Below are positions 24,955 through 33,465 of a DNA stretch of 64,000 nucleotides, one piece after another (within the stretch, counting starts at the first letter, position 1; every line of letters begins with the position of its first letter). The DNA is from CALDSL01 sp039810245. Lineage in GTDB: Bacteria; Chloroflexota; Anaerolineae; Anaerolineales; Anaerolineaceae. The stretch is taken from assembly GCA_039810245.1 (NCBI GenBank), contig JBDHWQ010000002.1, positions 230,923 to 294,922 on the forward strand. The letters run 5' to 3'. The translations under genes and the position numbers were made by a program. The notes below the pieces were generated by a model. It was not told the origin of the DNA. It saw nothing but the letters and a program-made list of their open reading frames with translations, and searched no databases.

Positions 24955-26385
24955 ATGATTTCGCAAAAGATAACGATTGAGCCAGTAACGCGCATCGAGG
25001 GCCACGCCAAGGTCACGGTGCACATGAATGACGACGGTACCGTCAACCACGCGTACCTGCACGTCAACGAGTTCCGCGGCTTCGAGAAGTTCTGCGAAGG
25101 GCGCATGGTTTTTGAAATGCCCCTGATCACCCCGCGCATCTGCGGCATCTGCCCGGTGAGCCATCACCTGGCGTCGGCCAAAGCCGCGGACAAAGTGATG
25201 GGCTGCCCGCCCCCGCGACCTGCCAGCCTGCTGCGCGAATTGATGCACATGGGGCAGATCATCCAGAGCCACGGCATGCACTTCTTTGAGCTGGCCGGGC
25301 CGGACCTGCTGCTGGGATTCGACTGCGACCCGGCCACGCGCAATGTGGTAGGCCTGATCGGCGCCAACGCTGAGCTAACGCTCAAAGCCGTGGAGCTGCG
25401 CAAATTCGGCCAGGAAGTCATCAAGACCCTGGGCGGGCGGCGCATCCACCCTAACTTCGCCATCCCGGGCGGCGTCAACAAGGCGCTGCTGCCCGCCGAG
25501 CGCGATTACATGCTGGGCGGCGTTGACCAGGCGATTGCCACGCTGCAGCTTGGCCTGGTGATCATGAAAGACTGGGCCGCGCGCAATATGGAAGATATCC
25601 AGAAGTTCGGCGTGTTCCCCACCGGCTACATGGGCCTGATCACCCCCGAGAACGGCCTGGAGCTGTACGAAGGCCAGGTACGCCTCAAGAGCGCGGAAGG
25701 CGTCGAGCTGGAGAAGTATGACATCGACAACTACCTGGATTACATCGCCGAGCACGTCGAGAGCTGGTCGTACCTTAAGTTCCCGTATTATAAGAAGATG
25801 GGCTGGCCAGGTGGCGTATACCGCGTGGGTCCGTTGGGCCGCCTGAACATCTCGGAAAAGATCGACACCCCGCTGGCCAATGAAGAGCTGAAGCTGTGGA
25901 AGGCGATCAATGGTGGCAAGATGGTGGAAAATACCCTGTATTACCACTACGCGCGCCTGATCGAAGCCCTGTTCGCGGCCGAGCGCGTGCGCGTGCTGCT
26001 GGATGACCAGGACATTCTGAGCAAGGATATCCTCAACACCAACGTGCAGTTCCAGGAGCACGGCGTGGGCGTGATCGAAGCCCCGCGCGGCACCCTGATC
26101 CACGACTACACCACGGATGACAAGGGCCAGCTCCAGCGTGTCAACCTGATCGTCTCGACCGGGCACAACAACTATGCGATGAGCAAAGCCGTCGACAGCG
26201 TGGCCAAAACCTACATCAACGGCCAGGTGGTGCGCGAAGGGCTGCTCAACCGCGTGGAAGCCGCCGTGCGCGCGCATGACCCGTGCCTGTCGTGCTCGAC
26301 GCACGCCGTAGGCCAGATGCCGCTGGAGATCGAAATTCTGGATCCCGAGGGCAACCTGACCCAAACGCTGAGCCGTAATATCTAA
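24955..26385 (+). CDS. hoxH: [NiFe] hydrogenase large subunit
   Basis: A 476-residue catalytic subunit that makes or oxidises H2. Both Ni-Fe ligand pairs are present: RICGIC (Cys63, Cys66) and DPCLSC (Cys444, Cys447). A C-terminal extension of 26 residues after STH450 is the peptide expected to be removed by a maturation protease once nickel is inserted; such a protease gene is next but one regulatory region away. The RIEGHA N-terminal motif is intact. AGGAG lies 9 bases before the ATG at 24955, while the ATG at 24946 abuts it, so 24955 is chosen. Together with the NuoE/F/G genes this is a soluble NAD-linked (group 3) hydrogenase. Confidence 0.96.
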   Translation: MISQKITIEPVTRIEGHAKVTVHMNDDGTVNHAYLHVNEFRGFEKFCEGRMVFEMPLITPRICGICPVSHHLASAKAADKVMGCPPPRPASLLRELMHMGQIIQSHGMHFFELAGPDLLLGFDCDPATRNVVGLIGANAELTLKAVELRKFGQEVIKTLGGRRIHPNFAIPGGVNKALLPAERDYMLGGVDQAIATLQLGLVIMKDWAARNMEDIQKFGVFPTGYMGLITPENGLELYEGQVRLKSAEGVELEKYDIDNYLDYIAEHVESWSYLKFPYYKKMGWPGGVYRVGPLGRLNISEKIDTPLANEELKLWKAINGGKMVENTLYYHYARLIEALFAAERVRVLLDDQDILSKDILNTNVQFQEHGVGVIEAPRGTLIHDYTTDDKGQLQRVNLIVSTGHNNYAMSKAVDSVAKTYINGQVVREGLLNRVEAAVRAHDPCLSCSTHAVGQMPLEIEILDPEGNLTQTLSRNI

Positions 26386-26413
26386 TTCGAAGTTTCCAAC
26401 CCTCCTCCATAAA

Positions 26414-26455
26414 GCCCCTGCCGGACGACCGCACGCCGGCAGGGGCGTCTCTTTT
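26414..26455 (+). terminator. Rho-independent terminator after hoxH
   Basis: Perfect 11-bp stem GCCCCTGCCGG / CCGGCAGGGGC with an 11-base loop, then GTCTCTTTT. It ends the hydrogenase structural operon. Confidence 0.8.
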
Positions 26456-26483
26456 GCCCAGGGCGGGTGTTTTCGGTTAAAAT
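26454..26483 (+). promoter_or_regulatory. Putative promoter for maturation protease-FocA-TrmFO
   Basis: TTGCCC (26454-26459), 18-base spacer, TAAAAT (26478-26483), immediately after the terminator and 32 bases before the TTG start of the next gene. Confidence 0.45.
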
Positions 26484-26514
26484 AAGACCCAATCTCTCGA
26501 ACGATGGAGTGACT

Positions 26515-27018
26515 TTGAAACCTACGATTGTCATTGGCTATGGCAACCCGGATCGGGAAGACGACGGTGTTGCCTGGCACATCCTGACCGGACTGGCGCA
26601 GCGTTTGGGCCGCCCGGTTCCCACCGATGTGCCCGAAGGCTTTTATCCCGAGGGCAACACCCCGGACCTGATGTTTGTGCTGCAGCTCACCCCGGAGCTG
26701 ACCGAAACCATCGCGGCATACGCGCGCGTGTGCTTTGTGGATGCGCATACCGGGCGCGTGCCCCAGGAAATCAGTTTTGAGCCGGTGCAGCCTCAGATGC
26801 AGAACTCACCCTTCACCCATCACCTGACGGCGGAAAGCCTGGTGGCGATGACGGAAGAGATCTACGATGTACGGCCAGAAGCTGTACTGGTTTCGGTACG
26901 CGGGTATCAGTTTGGCTTTGCCGTGTCGCTCTCACTGCGCACCGGCGAGCTGGCAGTCGAAGCCACCGAGCGCATCTGGAACTGGATAAACCAGGACGAC
27001 GAACAAACGTTAAGGTAA
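26515..27018 (+). CDS. Hydrogenase maturation endopeptidase (M52, HyaD/HoxW-type)
   Basis: A 167-residue nickel-dependent maturation protease that trims the C-terminus of the hydrogenase large subunit. The N-terminal motif GYGNPDREDDGVAW carries the first acidic metal ligand, DAHTG the second (near residue 76) and FTHHLTAESLVAM the His (near residue 101). The start is TTG at 26515, where TGGAGTGA lies just upstream and the family N-terminus (IVIGYGNP) begins; the frame is open further upstream but without homology. It has its own putative promoter and is followed after 5 bases by a formate channel gene. Confidence 0.92.
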   Translation: MKPTIVIGYGNPDREDDGVAWHILTGLAQRLGRPVPTDVPEGFYPEGNTPDLMFVLQLTPELTETIAAYARVCFVDAHTGRVPQEISFEPVQPQMQNSPFTHHLTAESLVAMTEEIYDVRPEAVLVSVRGYQFGFAVSLSLRTGELAVEATERIWNWINQDDEQTLR

Positions 27019-27023
27019 CTACC

Positions 27024-27875
27024 ATGAACAATCCAGGCATCAGCAACGCGCCGCTCCCGGCCGATATGGCGCGCAAAGCGGAAGAGATCGGGGTGAAGAA
27101 GGCGCGCGGCAGCGCGTTCCACCTGTTTTCGCTGGGCGTGCTGGCGGGTGCGTTTGTGGCGATTGGGGCATTTTTCTCGACCACCGTCTCGGCCGGAGCC
27201 GGCGCCATGCCCTATGGCTTCACGCGCCTGCTGATGGGGCTGGCCTTTTCGGTAGGCCTTGTGCTGATCGTGGTGGGCGGCGCAGAGCTGTTTACTGGCA
27301 ACACGCTGATTATGATGGCGTGGGCCAGCCGCAAGGTAAGCACGCTGGAGCTGCTGCGCAACTGGGTCATCGTTTACACCGGCAACTTTGTGGGCTCGGT
27401 GGCGACGGCGGCGCTGGTATTCCTCAGCGGGCAGTACACCTTTGGCGGCGGTGCAGTAGGAAAAGCAATCCTCAGCGTGGGCGTGGCCAAGCTCAACTTC
27501 ACCTTCACGCAAGCGGTGTTCCTGGGCGTGTTGTGCAACGCGCTGGTTTGCCTGGCGGTATGGCTGACCTATTCGGCCATCACCACCACGGATAAGATCC
27601 TGGCGATTGTGTTCCCAATCACAGCGTTTGTGGTGGCGGGCTTTGAGCACAGTGTAGCCAACATGTATTTCCTGCCCATCGCGCTGTTCGTGCGCCAGTT
27701 TGACCCGGCGTTTGCCGGCAAGATCGCCACGGATGCCGGACTGGCACTGGAAAAGCTCACCTGGGGTAACTTCCTGCTCCACAACCTGCTGCCGGTCACC
27801 ATCGGTAATATTATCGGCGGCGGGGTGATGGTGGGCATGGTGTACTGGATGATCTACCTGTGGAAGCGAGCATGA
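27024..27875 (+). CDS. FocA/NirC-family formate/nitrite channel
   Basis: A 283-residue integral membrane protein with about six transmembrane segments and FNT-family motifs: LGVLAGAFVAIGAFF, GGAELFTGNTLIM (the conserved FTGN signature), NFVGSVATAAL and GFEHSVANMYFLP with the pore His. It conducts formate, nitrite or a related small anion across the membrane. Its place between the hydrogenase maturation protease and trmFO suggests co-regulation with hydrogen metabolism, so formate is the more likely substrate, but no formate dehydrogenase is seen in the window. The stop overlaps the trmFO ATG. Confidence 0.92.
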   Translation: MNNPGISNAPLPADMARKAEEIGVKKARGSAFHLFSLGVLAGAFVAIGAFFSTTVSAGAGAMPYGFTRLLMGLAFSVGLVLIVVGGAELFTGNTLIMMAWASRKVSTLELLRNWVIVYTGNFVGSVATAALVFLSGQYTFGGGAVGKAILSVGVAKLNFTFTQAVFLGVLCNALVCLAVWLTYSAITTTDKILAIVFPITAFVVAGFEHSVANMYFLPIALFVRQFDPAFAGKIATDAGLALEKLTWGNFLLHNLLPVTIGNIIGGGVMVGMVYWMIYLWKRA

Positions 27876-29227
27876 TTCCCAGCGAAGCGCCCGGGCTTAC
27901 TGTGGTGGGCGGCGGGCTGGCGGGTTGCGAAGCCGCGTGGCAGGCCGCGCAGCGCGGAATTCGCGTGAGCCTGTACGAAATGCGGCCAGTGCTCTCCACT
28001 GGCGCGCACGTCACCGCCTATCTGGCCGAGCTGGTGTGCTCGAACTCGCTGGGGTCGAACCTGATTGACCGCGCATCAGGGCTGCTGAAGGAAGAGGCGC
28101 GCCGCATGGGCTCGCTGCTGCTGGATTGCGCCGCGGAAACCGCGCTGCCGGCGGGTGGAGCGCTGGCGGTGGACCGTGAAGGCTTTGCGCAGCGCGTGAC
28201 CGAGCGCATCAGCGCGCACCCCAACATTCGCCTGCTGCGCGAAGAAGTACGCGCCATCCCGGCCGGCCCGGTGATCATTGCTTCCGGTCCGCTGACTTCC
28301 AACGCGTTGGCAGATTCGATCCGCGCATGGTCGGGGGAAGAATCGCTGTTTTTCTACGACGCCATTGCGCCGATTGTGGCGGCCGGCTCGATTGATATGC
28401 AGATCGCCTTCCGCGCTTCGCGGTACGGCGTCAGCGAGCAGGAAGGCGGAGATTACATCAATTGCCCCTTCACGCGTGAGGAATACGCGGCGTTTGTATC
28501 GGTGCTGCGCGCGGCTGAGCGCATCACGCTGCAAGCGTTTGAGGCTGCCATTGACCAGGGCGTGCAGGCCGGGCCGCAGGAGTTCTTTGAGGGCTGTCTG
28601 CCGGTAGAAGTTATCGCCGCGCGCGGTGAGCAGTCGCTGGCATTTGGACCGATGCGCCCGGTAGGGCTGCGCGACCCGCGCACCGGTCACCGCCCATACG
28701 CGGTGCTGCAACTGCGCCAGGATAACCTGGCCGGTGACCTGTATAACATGGTCGGCTTTCAGACCAATCTGACCTTCCCCGAGCAGCGACGCGTGTTTCG
28801 CATGGTGCCCGGGTTGGAGCAAGCCGAGTTCGTGCGTTACGGGCAGATGCATCGCAACACCTTCATCGCCTCGCCGCGGCTGCTGCGCCCCACCCTGCAA
28901 GCGGTTACCCGGGACGATATGTTCTTCGCCGGGCAGATCACCGGCGTAGAGGGCTACATGGGTAATATTGCCACCGGGCTGCTGGCAGGGGTCAACGCGG
29001 CGCGTATACTGCGCTGCCAGCAGGCGTGGGAACTGCCACGCACCAACATGCTGGGGGCGCTGTGTCACTATGTGACCCACGCGGACTTGAAAGACTTTCA
29101 ACCAATGAAGGCCAATTTTGGCATCCTACCGCCGCTGGACGCGCCGCCCAGGGGTAAGCGCGAACGCGCCCTTGCCTATGCGCAGCGCTCCCTGGCTGAT
29201 CTTCAGCCGTTTGTGGAGCAACTATGA
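27872..29227 (+). CDS. trmFO: Methylenetetrahydrofolate-tRNA (uracil-5-)-methyltransferase TrmFO
   Basis: A 451-residue FAD-dependent folate enzyme that forms m5U54 in the T-loop of tRNA. The FAD-binding motif VVGGGLAGCEAAWQAA is at the N-terminus; family motifs YEMRP, ELVCSNSLGSN, GPLTS, ALQLRQDNLAGDLYNMVGFQT and the C-terminal GQITGVEGYMGNIATGLLAG are all present. Length is typical. The ATG overlaps the stop of the channel gene (ATGA), and its own stop overlaps the start of the next lipoprotein gene, so all are translationally coupled. Confidence 0.95.
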   Translation: MIPSEAPGLTVVGGGLAGCEAAWQAAQRGIRVSLYEMRPVLSTGAHVTAYLAELVCSNSLGSNLIDRASGLLKEEARRMGSLLLDCAAETALPAGGALAVDREGFAQRVTERISAHPNIRLLREEVRAIPAGPVIIASGPLTSNALADSIRAWSGEESLFFYDAIAPIVAAGSIDMQIAFRASRYGVSEQEGGDYINCPFTREEYAAFVSVLRAAERITLQAFEAAIDQGVQAGPQEFFEGCLPVEVIAARGEQSLAFGPMRPVGLRDPRTGHRPYAVLQLRQDNLAGDLYNMVGFQTNLTFPEQRRVFRMVPGLEQAEFVRYGQMHRNTFIASPRLLRPTLQAVTRDDMFFAGQITGVEGYMGNIATGLLAGVNAARILRCQQAWELPRTNMLGALCHYVTHADLKDFQPMKANFGILPPLDAPPRGKRERALAYAQRSLADLQPFVEQL

Positions 29228-30168
29228 GAAACCTGCACCGTCCGCTGATCCTTGCCCTCCTGCTGGGGCTTTGCGGGATTGTCCTGGCCGGATGCGCGCT
29301 GGCTACACCAGCCACGCCTGCCAGTATCCCCAGCGCCACGCCGCCGCCGCTGCCCACCAGCACCCCAACTCCGCAGATATTCGATGGCCAGCGCGCGCTG
29401 CAAGACGTGGCTCGCCAGGTGGAGATAGGCCCGCGCGTGGTGGGAAGTGACGCCCACGCCCAGGCGGTGGAGTGGATCCGGCAGACAGCGAACGAGGCAG
29501 GATGGCAGGTGGACTTACAGGAAACCACATACCAGGGCCAGCCGGTGCGCAACATCATCGCCAAACGCGGCAGTGGAGAGCCGTGGGTGATCATCGGCGC
29601 GCACTACGATTCGCGTATGCTGGCGGACCAGGACACAGACCCCCAACTGGCAGCACTGCCCGTTCCCGGAGCGAACGATGGCGCTTCCGGAGTGGCAGTG
29701 CTGCTCGAGCTGGCGCGCGTACTACCGCAAAACCTGGACAAACAGGTGTGGCTGGTATTCTTCGACAGTGAAGATAACGGCCGCCTGCCGGGCTGGAACT
29801 GGATCCTCGGCTCACGCGCGTTTGCCGAAAGTCTGCAAGAACACCCTGACCAGGTGGTGGTGATCGACATGATCGGTGATGCCAACCTGAATATTTACAA
29901 AGAGCGTAATTCCGACGCGGCGCTCACGGAGGATATTTGGGGCGTGGCAGCGCAGGCAGGCTACGGCGAGCAGTTTATCTCCGAGCTCAAGCACAGTATG
30001 CTGGACGACCACACGCCGTTCCTCGAAAAGGGCATTACCGCCATTGATATTATCGACTTTGACTACCCCTACTGGCATACCAGCCAGGATACGACCGACA
30101 AAGTATCCGCGGAAAGCCTGGAAGCGGTGGGCGAAACGCTGCGCCAGTGGCTGCTACGGGACAAATGA
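29224..30168 (+). CDS. M28-family zinc peptidase lipoprotein
   Basis: A 314-residue predicted lipoprotein (LAGC lipobox, Cys24) followed by an Ala/Pro/Thr linker and an M28 peptidase or glutaminyl-cyclase-like domain. Zinc ligands and catalytic residues of the family are visible: GAHYDSR, GANDGASG, FFDSEDNG, VVIDMIGD and the late His in WHTSQDTTD. It acts outside the membrane, either as an aminopeptidase or as a glutaminyl-peptide cyclotransferase; the sequence alone does not decide. The start overlaps the trmFO stop by 4 bases. Confidence 0.9.
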   Translation: MRNLHRPLILALLLGLCGIVLAGCALATPATPASIPSATPPPLPTSTPTPQIFDGQRALQDVARQVEIGPRVVGSDAHAQAVEWIRQTANEAGWQVDLQETTYQGQPVRNIIAKRGSGEPWVIIGAHYDSRMLADQDTDPQLAALPVPGANDGASGVAVLLELARVLPQNLDKQVWLVFFDSEDNGRLPGWNWILGSRAFAESLQEHPDQVVVIDMIGDANLNIYKERNSDAALTEDIWGVAAQAGYGEQFISELKHSMLDDHTPFLEKGITAIDIIDFDYPYWHTSQDTTDKVSAESLEAVGETLRQWLLRDK

Positions 30169-30244
30169 CGCCGGTGTTCGAGAAAGTTGAGGCGTACATG
30201 ACGCCTGGGGGCTGCTGATGTAACAGCCAAAGTATCCAATACTA

Positions 30245-30274
30245 TTGACAAAAATGGCGGTTAAGACTTAAAAT
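30245..30274 (+). promoter_or_regulatory. Strong promoter of the cold-shock gene
   Basis: Consensus TTGACA (30245-30250), 18-base spacer, TAAAAT (30269-30274). It predicts a transcript starting near 30281 with a leader of about 170 bases before the cold-shock ATG at 30454. Confidence 0.75.
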
Positions 30275-30280
30275 AATTAT

Positions 30281-30453
30281 AGATTATGGCAGGTGTTTCC
30301 GCAGTCATCCCTCCTAAGACCCGGTCAATTTCGAAGTCCTTGTAGACCGGAGCTTTTCTTTTAAGCAAAAGAACAGCTCCATCCAGAGCTGCTCGCGGAC
30401 TGCCTCGCCAGGAACGACCCATCCGTTTTTTGTTTCCCAGGAGTGTAATTGAA
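30281..30453 (+). promoter_or_regulatory. Long structured 5' leader of cold-shock mRNA
   Basis: Contains CCGGTC / GACCGG (30321-30350) followed by a T-rich stretch (30353-30362), which resembles an attenuator, and a hairpin CAGCTC-CATCCA-GAGCTG (30374-30391). Long structured leaders are characteristic of cspA-type mRNAs, where they control stability and translation at low temperature. Confidence 0.55.
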
Positions 30454-30663
30454 ATGAGCGAACGTGTAACCGGCACTGTCAAATGGTTCAACACCAGCAA
30501 GGGCTATGGCTTTATCCAGCGCCAGGGCGGCCCCGATGTCTTCGTCCACTATTCCGCTATCGCCGCTGAAGGGTTCCGCAACCTCGAAGAAGGCCAGGCT
30601 GTTGAATTCACCATTGAAAAAGGCCCCAAAGGCCTTCAGGCTGCGAACGTCAAGGTCCTCTAA
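30454..30663 (+). CDS. Cold-shock domain protein
   Basis: A 69-residue CspA-family nucleic-acid-binding protein. RNP1 (KGYGFIQR) and RNP2 (VFVHYSAI) motifs are intact, with the usual TGTVKWFNTSKG start and a GPKGLQAANVKVL end. It acts as an RNA chaperone or antiterminator. CCAGGAG about 9 bases upstream marks the start. It is monocistronic, with a strong promoter, a long leader and a terminator of its own. Confidence 0.97.
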   Translation: MSERVTGTVKWFNTSKGYGFIQRQGGPDVFVHYSAIAAEGFRNLEEGQAVEFTIEKGPKGLQAANVKVL

Positions 30664-30708
30664 GCCTTAGAACCATTCGACGTACCAGACCAGAGTTGCA
30701 AGGACTTC

Positions 30709-30738
30709 AAAGTACCCTTCTACCGGAGGGTACTTTTT
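30709..30738. terminator. Bidirectional terminator between cold-shock gene and minus-strand membrane gene
   Basis: AAAGTACCCT, 8-base loop, AGGGTACTTTTT: a 10-bp stem with T-run on the plus strand and A-rich 5' side that also works from the other direction. Confidence 0.85.
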
Positions 30739-31006
30739 ATTTCTTCTCCACCTGCACCAGGCTGAGCCAATAGCCAATCAGCAGCAGGGCAGCAGCCCCC
30801 AGCAGCGCCATGCCCAGTTTCAGCGGGCCAACAGCCAGGAATATGAAACCAAGGGCGGCGCCAAGCAGGTGCCCGGCCCAAAAACCGACCCAGGCCAAAA
30901 GTATGAACAGGCCCAGCCGCCACGGGCTGCCCCCTACCACCACGTGCATGCCCGCGCCCATCAAGGTTGAAATCAGGATGCCGAACAACAACGCCGGTAT
31001 GGTCAT
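30737..31006 (-). CDS. Small membrane protein, unknown function
   Basis: An 89-residue protein almost entirely hydrophobic, with about three transmembrane helices (residues 3-20, 30-52, 58-80) and a short charged tail (QVEKK). GGAG-type site lies upstream of the ATG at 31006. No family is recognised; small proteins of this type are common in Chloroflexota genomes. It lies downstream of mnmA on the same strand with a 51-base gap, so it may be the last gene of the iscS-mnmA unit. Confidence 0.7.
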   Translation of the reverse strand: MTIPALLFGILISTLMGAGMHVVVGGSPWRLGLFILLAWVGFWAGHLLGAALGFIFLAVGPLKLGMALLGAAALLLIGYWLSLVQVEKK

Positions 31007-31057
31007 GCTCCACCCCTCTATTCTTCTCGTCTCGATTTTCCGTAGGTACGAACAATC

Positions 31058-32131
31058 TTATGCGAGAATCATGCCACCCCCAAGGCAGATCTCGCCCTGA
31101 TAGAATACCACGCGTTGGCCGGGGGTGATATCACGCAGCGGCTCTTCGAAAACCACGCGCGCCCGGGTCTCTCCCAGAGGTGTGACGGTTGCTGTGGCTT
31201 CCCGCGCGCGGTAGCGAATCTTCACATCGGCCACGAACGGCCCGGTGGGAGCAGTACCGCTATTCCAATTGACACCCGCCGCCGACAGTTCAGACTGGCC
31301 CAATTCCTCGACGCGGCCTACCACCAGCCGGTTCGCGTCCAGGTCTTTTGCGACCACGTAATACGGCTCGGGTGCGGGGATGCGGATGCCCTTGCGCTGC
31401 CCGATGGTGTAAAACGCCAGCCCCTGGTGCTCGCCCAGTACCTGCCCCTGGCGGTCAACGATGCTCCCCGGCTGCGCGACCTGCGGTACGTGGCGCTGCA
31501 GGAATGCGCGGTAATCCCCGCCGGCCAGGAAGCACAAATCCTGGCTGTCCGGCCGGTCGGCGACGGGGAAGTTGTGCTGGCGAGCAATCTCGCGGATGTA
31601 CGGCTTGTCAAACGCTCCGATGGGCAGCAGCGTATGGCTCAACTGTTCCTGGTTGAGCACGCTAAGCACGTAACTCTGGTCTTTGTTCCGGTCGAGCCCG
31701 CGCAGCAGGCTCGCGCTGCCATCTTCACCGCGCTGCACGCGAGCGTAATGCCCGGTGGCCAGGTATTCCGCGCCCAGCGCGCGGGCGCGGTCGAGCAGCA
31801 GCCCCCAACGAATCTCGCGGTTGCACACGGTGCAGGGGTTGGGTGTCTGCCCGGCGGCGTAACCATCCAGAAAGGCCTGCACCACGCGCGCGCGAAATGG
31901 CTCCTGCGCGTCAACCGCATAGAACGGGATGCCCAGCTTCGCGGCTACGCGTCGCGCGAGGGCCATTGCATCTGGCGTGCAGCAGCGGTTGCTATCCTCA
32001 CTGCCAGGCTCGCTCCACAGGCGCAGCATCATGCCGGTCACCAAATAGCCCTGCTCTACCAGCAACGCGGCAGCTACCGAGGAATCAACCCCGCCGCTCA
32101 TGGCAACGACCACTTTTGGCATTCCGGTCAC
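31058..32131 (-). CDS. mnmA: tRNA-specific 2-thiouridylase MnmA
   Basis: A 357-residue enzyme that thiolates U34 of tRNA-Lys, -Glu and -Gln. The PP-loop SGGVDSSVAA is near the N-terminus; catalytic cysteines are in NPCTVCN (around residue 102) and SQDLCFL (around residue 199). The GTG at 32131 has GAGG 9 bases upstream; the ATG at 32122 is the alternative. The gene follows the cysteine desulfurase gene by 12 bases on the same strand. The desulfurase is the likely sulfur donor, directly or through relay proteins not encoded here. Confidence 0.96.
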   Translation of the reverse strand: MTGMPKVVVAMSGGVDSSVAAALLVEQGYLVTGMMLRLWSEPGSEDSNRCCTPDAMALARRVAAKLGIPFYAVDAQEPFRARVVQAFLDGYAAGQTPNPCTVCNREIRWGLLLDRARALGAEYLATGHYARVQRGEDGSASLLRGLDRNKDQSYVLSVLNQEQLSHTLLPIGAFDKPYIREIARQHNFPVADRPDSQDLCFLAGGDYRAFLQRHVPQVAQPGSIVDRQGQVLGEHQGLAFYTIGQRKGIRIPAPEPYYVVAKDLDANRLVVGRVEELGQSELSAAGVNWNSGTAPTGPFVADVKIRYRAREATATVTPLGETRARVVFEEPLRDITPGQRVVFYQGEICLGGGMILA

Positions 32132-32143
32132 AGCAGCATACCT

Positions 32144-33301
32144 CTATACACGGGCACTGGCGGCCAGGTCGGGCAGTGCGTCCAGAAAGGCATCCACCTG
32201 GGCAGGCGAAGTATCGCGGCCCAGGGTGACGCGCAACGATCCCAGCGACCAGGCGCGCGAGAAGCCCAGCGCTTCCAGCACATCAGAAGGCTGTGGATTG
32301 CCCACCTTACAGGCTGAGCCGGAAGAGCAGGCAAAACCGGCCGAGTCGAGCAGCATGAGCAGCAAGTTGCCATCCACACCTTCGAAGACAAAGCTGGCAT
32401 GGTTTGGCAGCCGCTGTACCGGGTGTCCGGTCAGACGCGCATTGGGGATGCTCTCCAGCACACCACCGATCAGATGATCGCGCAGCGGGCTGATACGCTC
32501 GGCCCAGGCCTGCGTCTCAGCCTGCGCAATCGCCAGCGCCTCAGCCATGCCGACGATATAGGGAACATTTTGCGTACCGGCACGGCGGCCTTCCTCCTGC
32601 TTACCGCCGGTCTGCGATGGCATCAGGCGCACGTCGCGGCGTATGGCCAGCGCGCCTACCCCCTTGGGGCCGTAGAATTTGTGCGCGCCGATCGCCAGCA
32701 GGTCTATATTGTCCCGGCCTACGTTCATCGGCAAGTGCGCGGCGGCTTGCACTGCATCACTGTGGAACAGAACATCGGCTTCGCGACAAATGGCGCCGAT
32801 CTGTGCCACCGGGTTAATCGTGCCAACCTCATTATTCGCATAAATCACCGAGACTACAGCAGTTTCGCGGCGCAGGTAGTGGCGCAGATCGCTGGGGTCC
32901 ACCATGCCGTACGGATCGACGGGGAGCAGCTCCAACTCGAAGCCAAACTCGTCTGCGAGCTGCTGCGCGGTGTGCGCAACGGCGTGATGCTCCACCGGGC
33001 TGATGAGGATATGGTTGGCACCGGTCTTTTTACGGCGTGCCAGGGCAGCCCCGCGCAGCGCCAGATTATCGCTCTCCGTGCCGCATGAAGTGAAGACAAT
33101 TTCCTCCGGGCGGCAGCCCAACGCGGCGCTGATCTTTTCGCGTGCATCGTCCAATGCGGCTTCCGCCGCCTGGCCCCAGGCGTGAATAGAAGAGGGGTTG
33201 CCAAATTCCTGGCGGAAATAAGGCAGCATTCTCTCCAGCACGCGCTCATCCACGGGCGTGGTGGCGGCATAATCGAGATATACGTGGCCGGTTGGTGGCA
33301 T
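32144..33301 (-). CDS. iscS: Cysteine desulfurase (IscS/NifS family)
   Basis: A 385-residue PLP enzyme releasing sulfur from cysteine for Fe-S clusters and tRNA thiolation. Family motifs are YLDYAATTP, the PLP site HSDAVQAAA with AIGAHKFYGPKG (Schiff-base Lys) and the catalytic loop CSSGSACKVG. The frame extends upstream, but the ATG at 33301 has GAAGGAGA 6 to 8 bases before it and matches the family start. It heads a minus-strand unit with mnmA and is divergent from the phosphohexomutase gene. Confidence 0.95.
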   Translation of the reverse strand: MPPTGHVYLDYAATTPVDERVLERMLPYFRQEFGNPSSIHAWGQAAEAALDDAREKISAALGCRPEEIVFTSCGTESDNLALRGAALARRKKTGANHILISPVEHHAVAHTAQQLADEFGFELELLPVDPYGMVDPSDLRHYLRRETAVVSVIYANNEVGTINPVAQIGAICREADVLFHSDAVQAAAHLPMNVGRDNIDLLAIGAHKFYGPKGVGALAIRRDVRLMPSQTGGKQEEGRRAGTQNVPYIVGMAEALAIAQAETQAWAERISPLRDHLIGGVLESIPNARLTGHPVQRLPNHASFVFEGVDGNLLLMLLDSAGFACSSGSACKVGNPQPSDVLEALGFSRAWSLGSLRVTLGRDTSPAQVDAFLDALPDLAASARV

Positions 33302-33399
33302 GCAGTCTCCTTCGTCGGTCGCAATCGCGTTCCGATTATAGCACGCGGTAGGAAAAAAGGCTCGCGGGGAACGAAGGATAGACAACGAGTGTGGCGCGC

Positions 33400-33428
33400 T
33401 TTCCAGCAGGGTAGCGCTCTGATATAAT
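33400..33428 (+). promoter_or_regulatory. Promoter of phosphohexomutase gene
   Basis: TTTCCA (33400-33405), 17-base spacer, perfect TATAAT (33423-33428), 37 bases before the ATG. Confidence 0.65.
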
Positions 33429-33465
33429 ACCCTTGTTTGTATCCCTTTTCACAGGTGGAGGATCC

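Noticed and set aside
25375..26748. 457-codon minus-strand frame opposite hoxH and the downstream terminator
   Set aside because: It runs through the hydrogenase active-site region and a terminator; composition is typical of reverse-strand artefacts.
31115..32317. 400-codon plus-strand frame opposite mnmA
   Set aside because: mnmA has intact catalytic motifs on the minus strand; the plus frame shows no homology.
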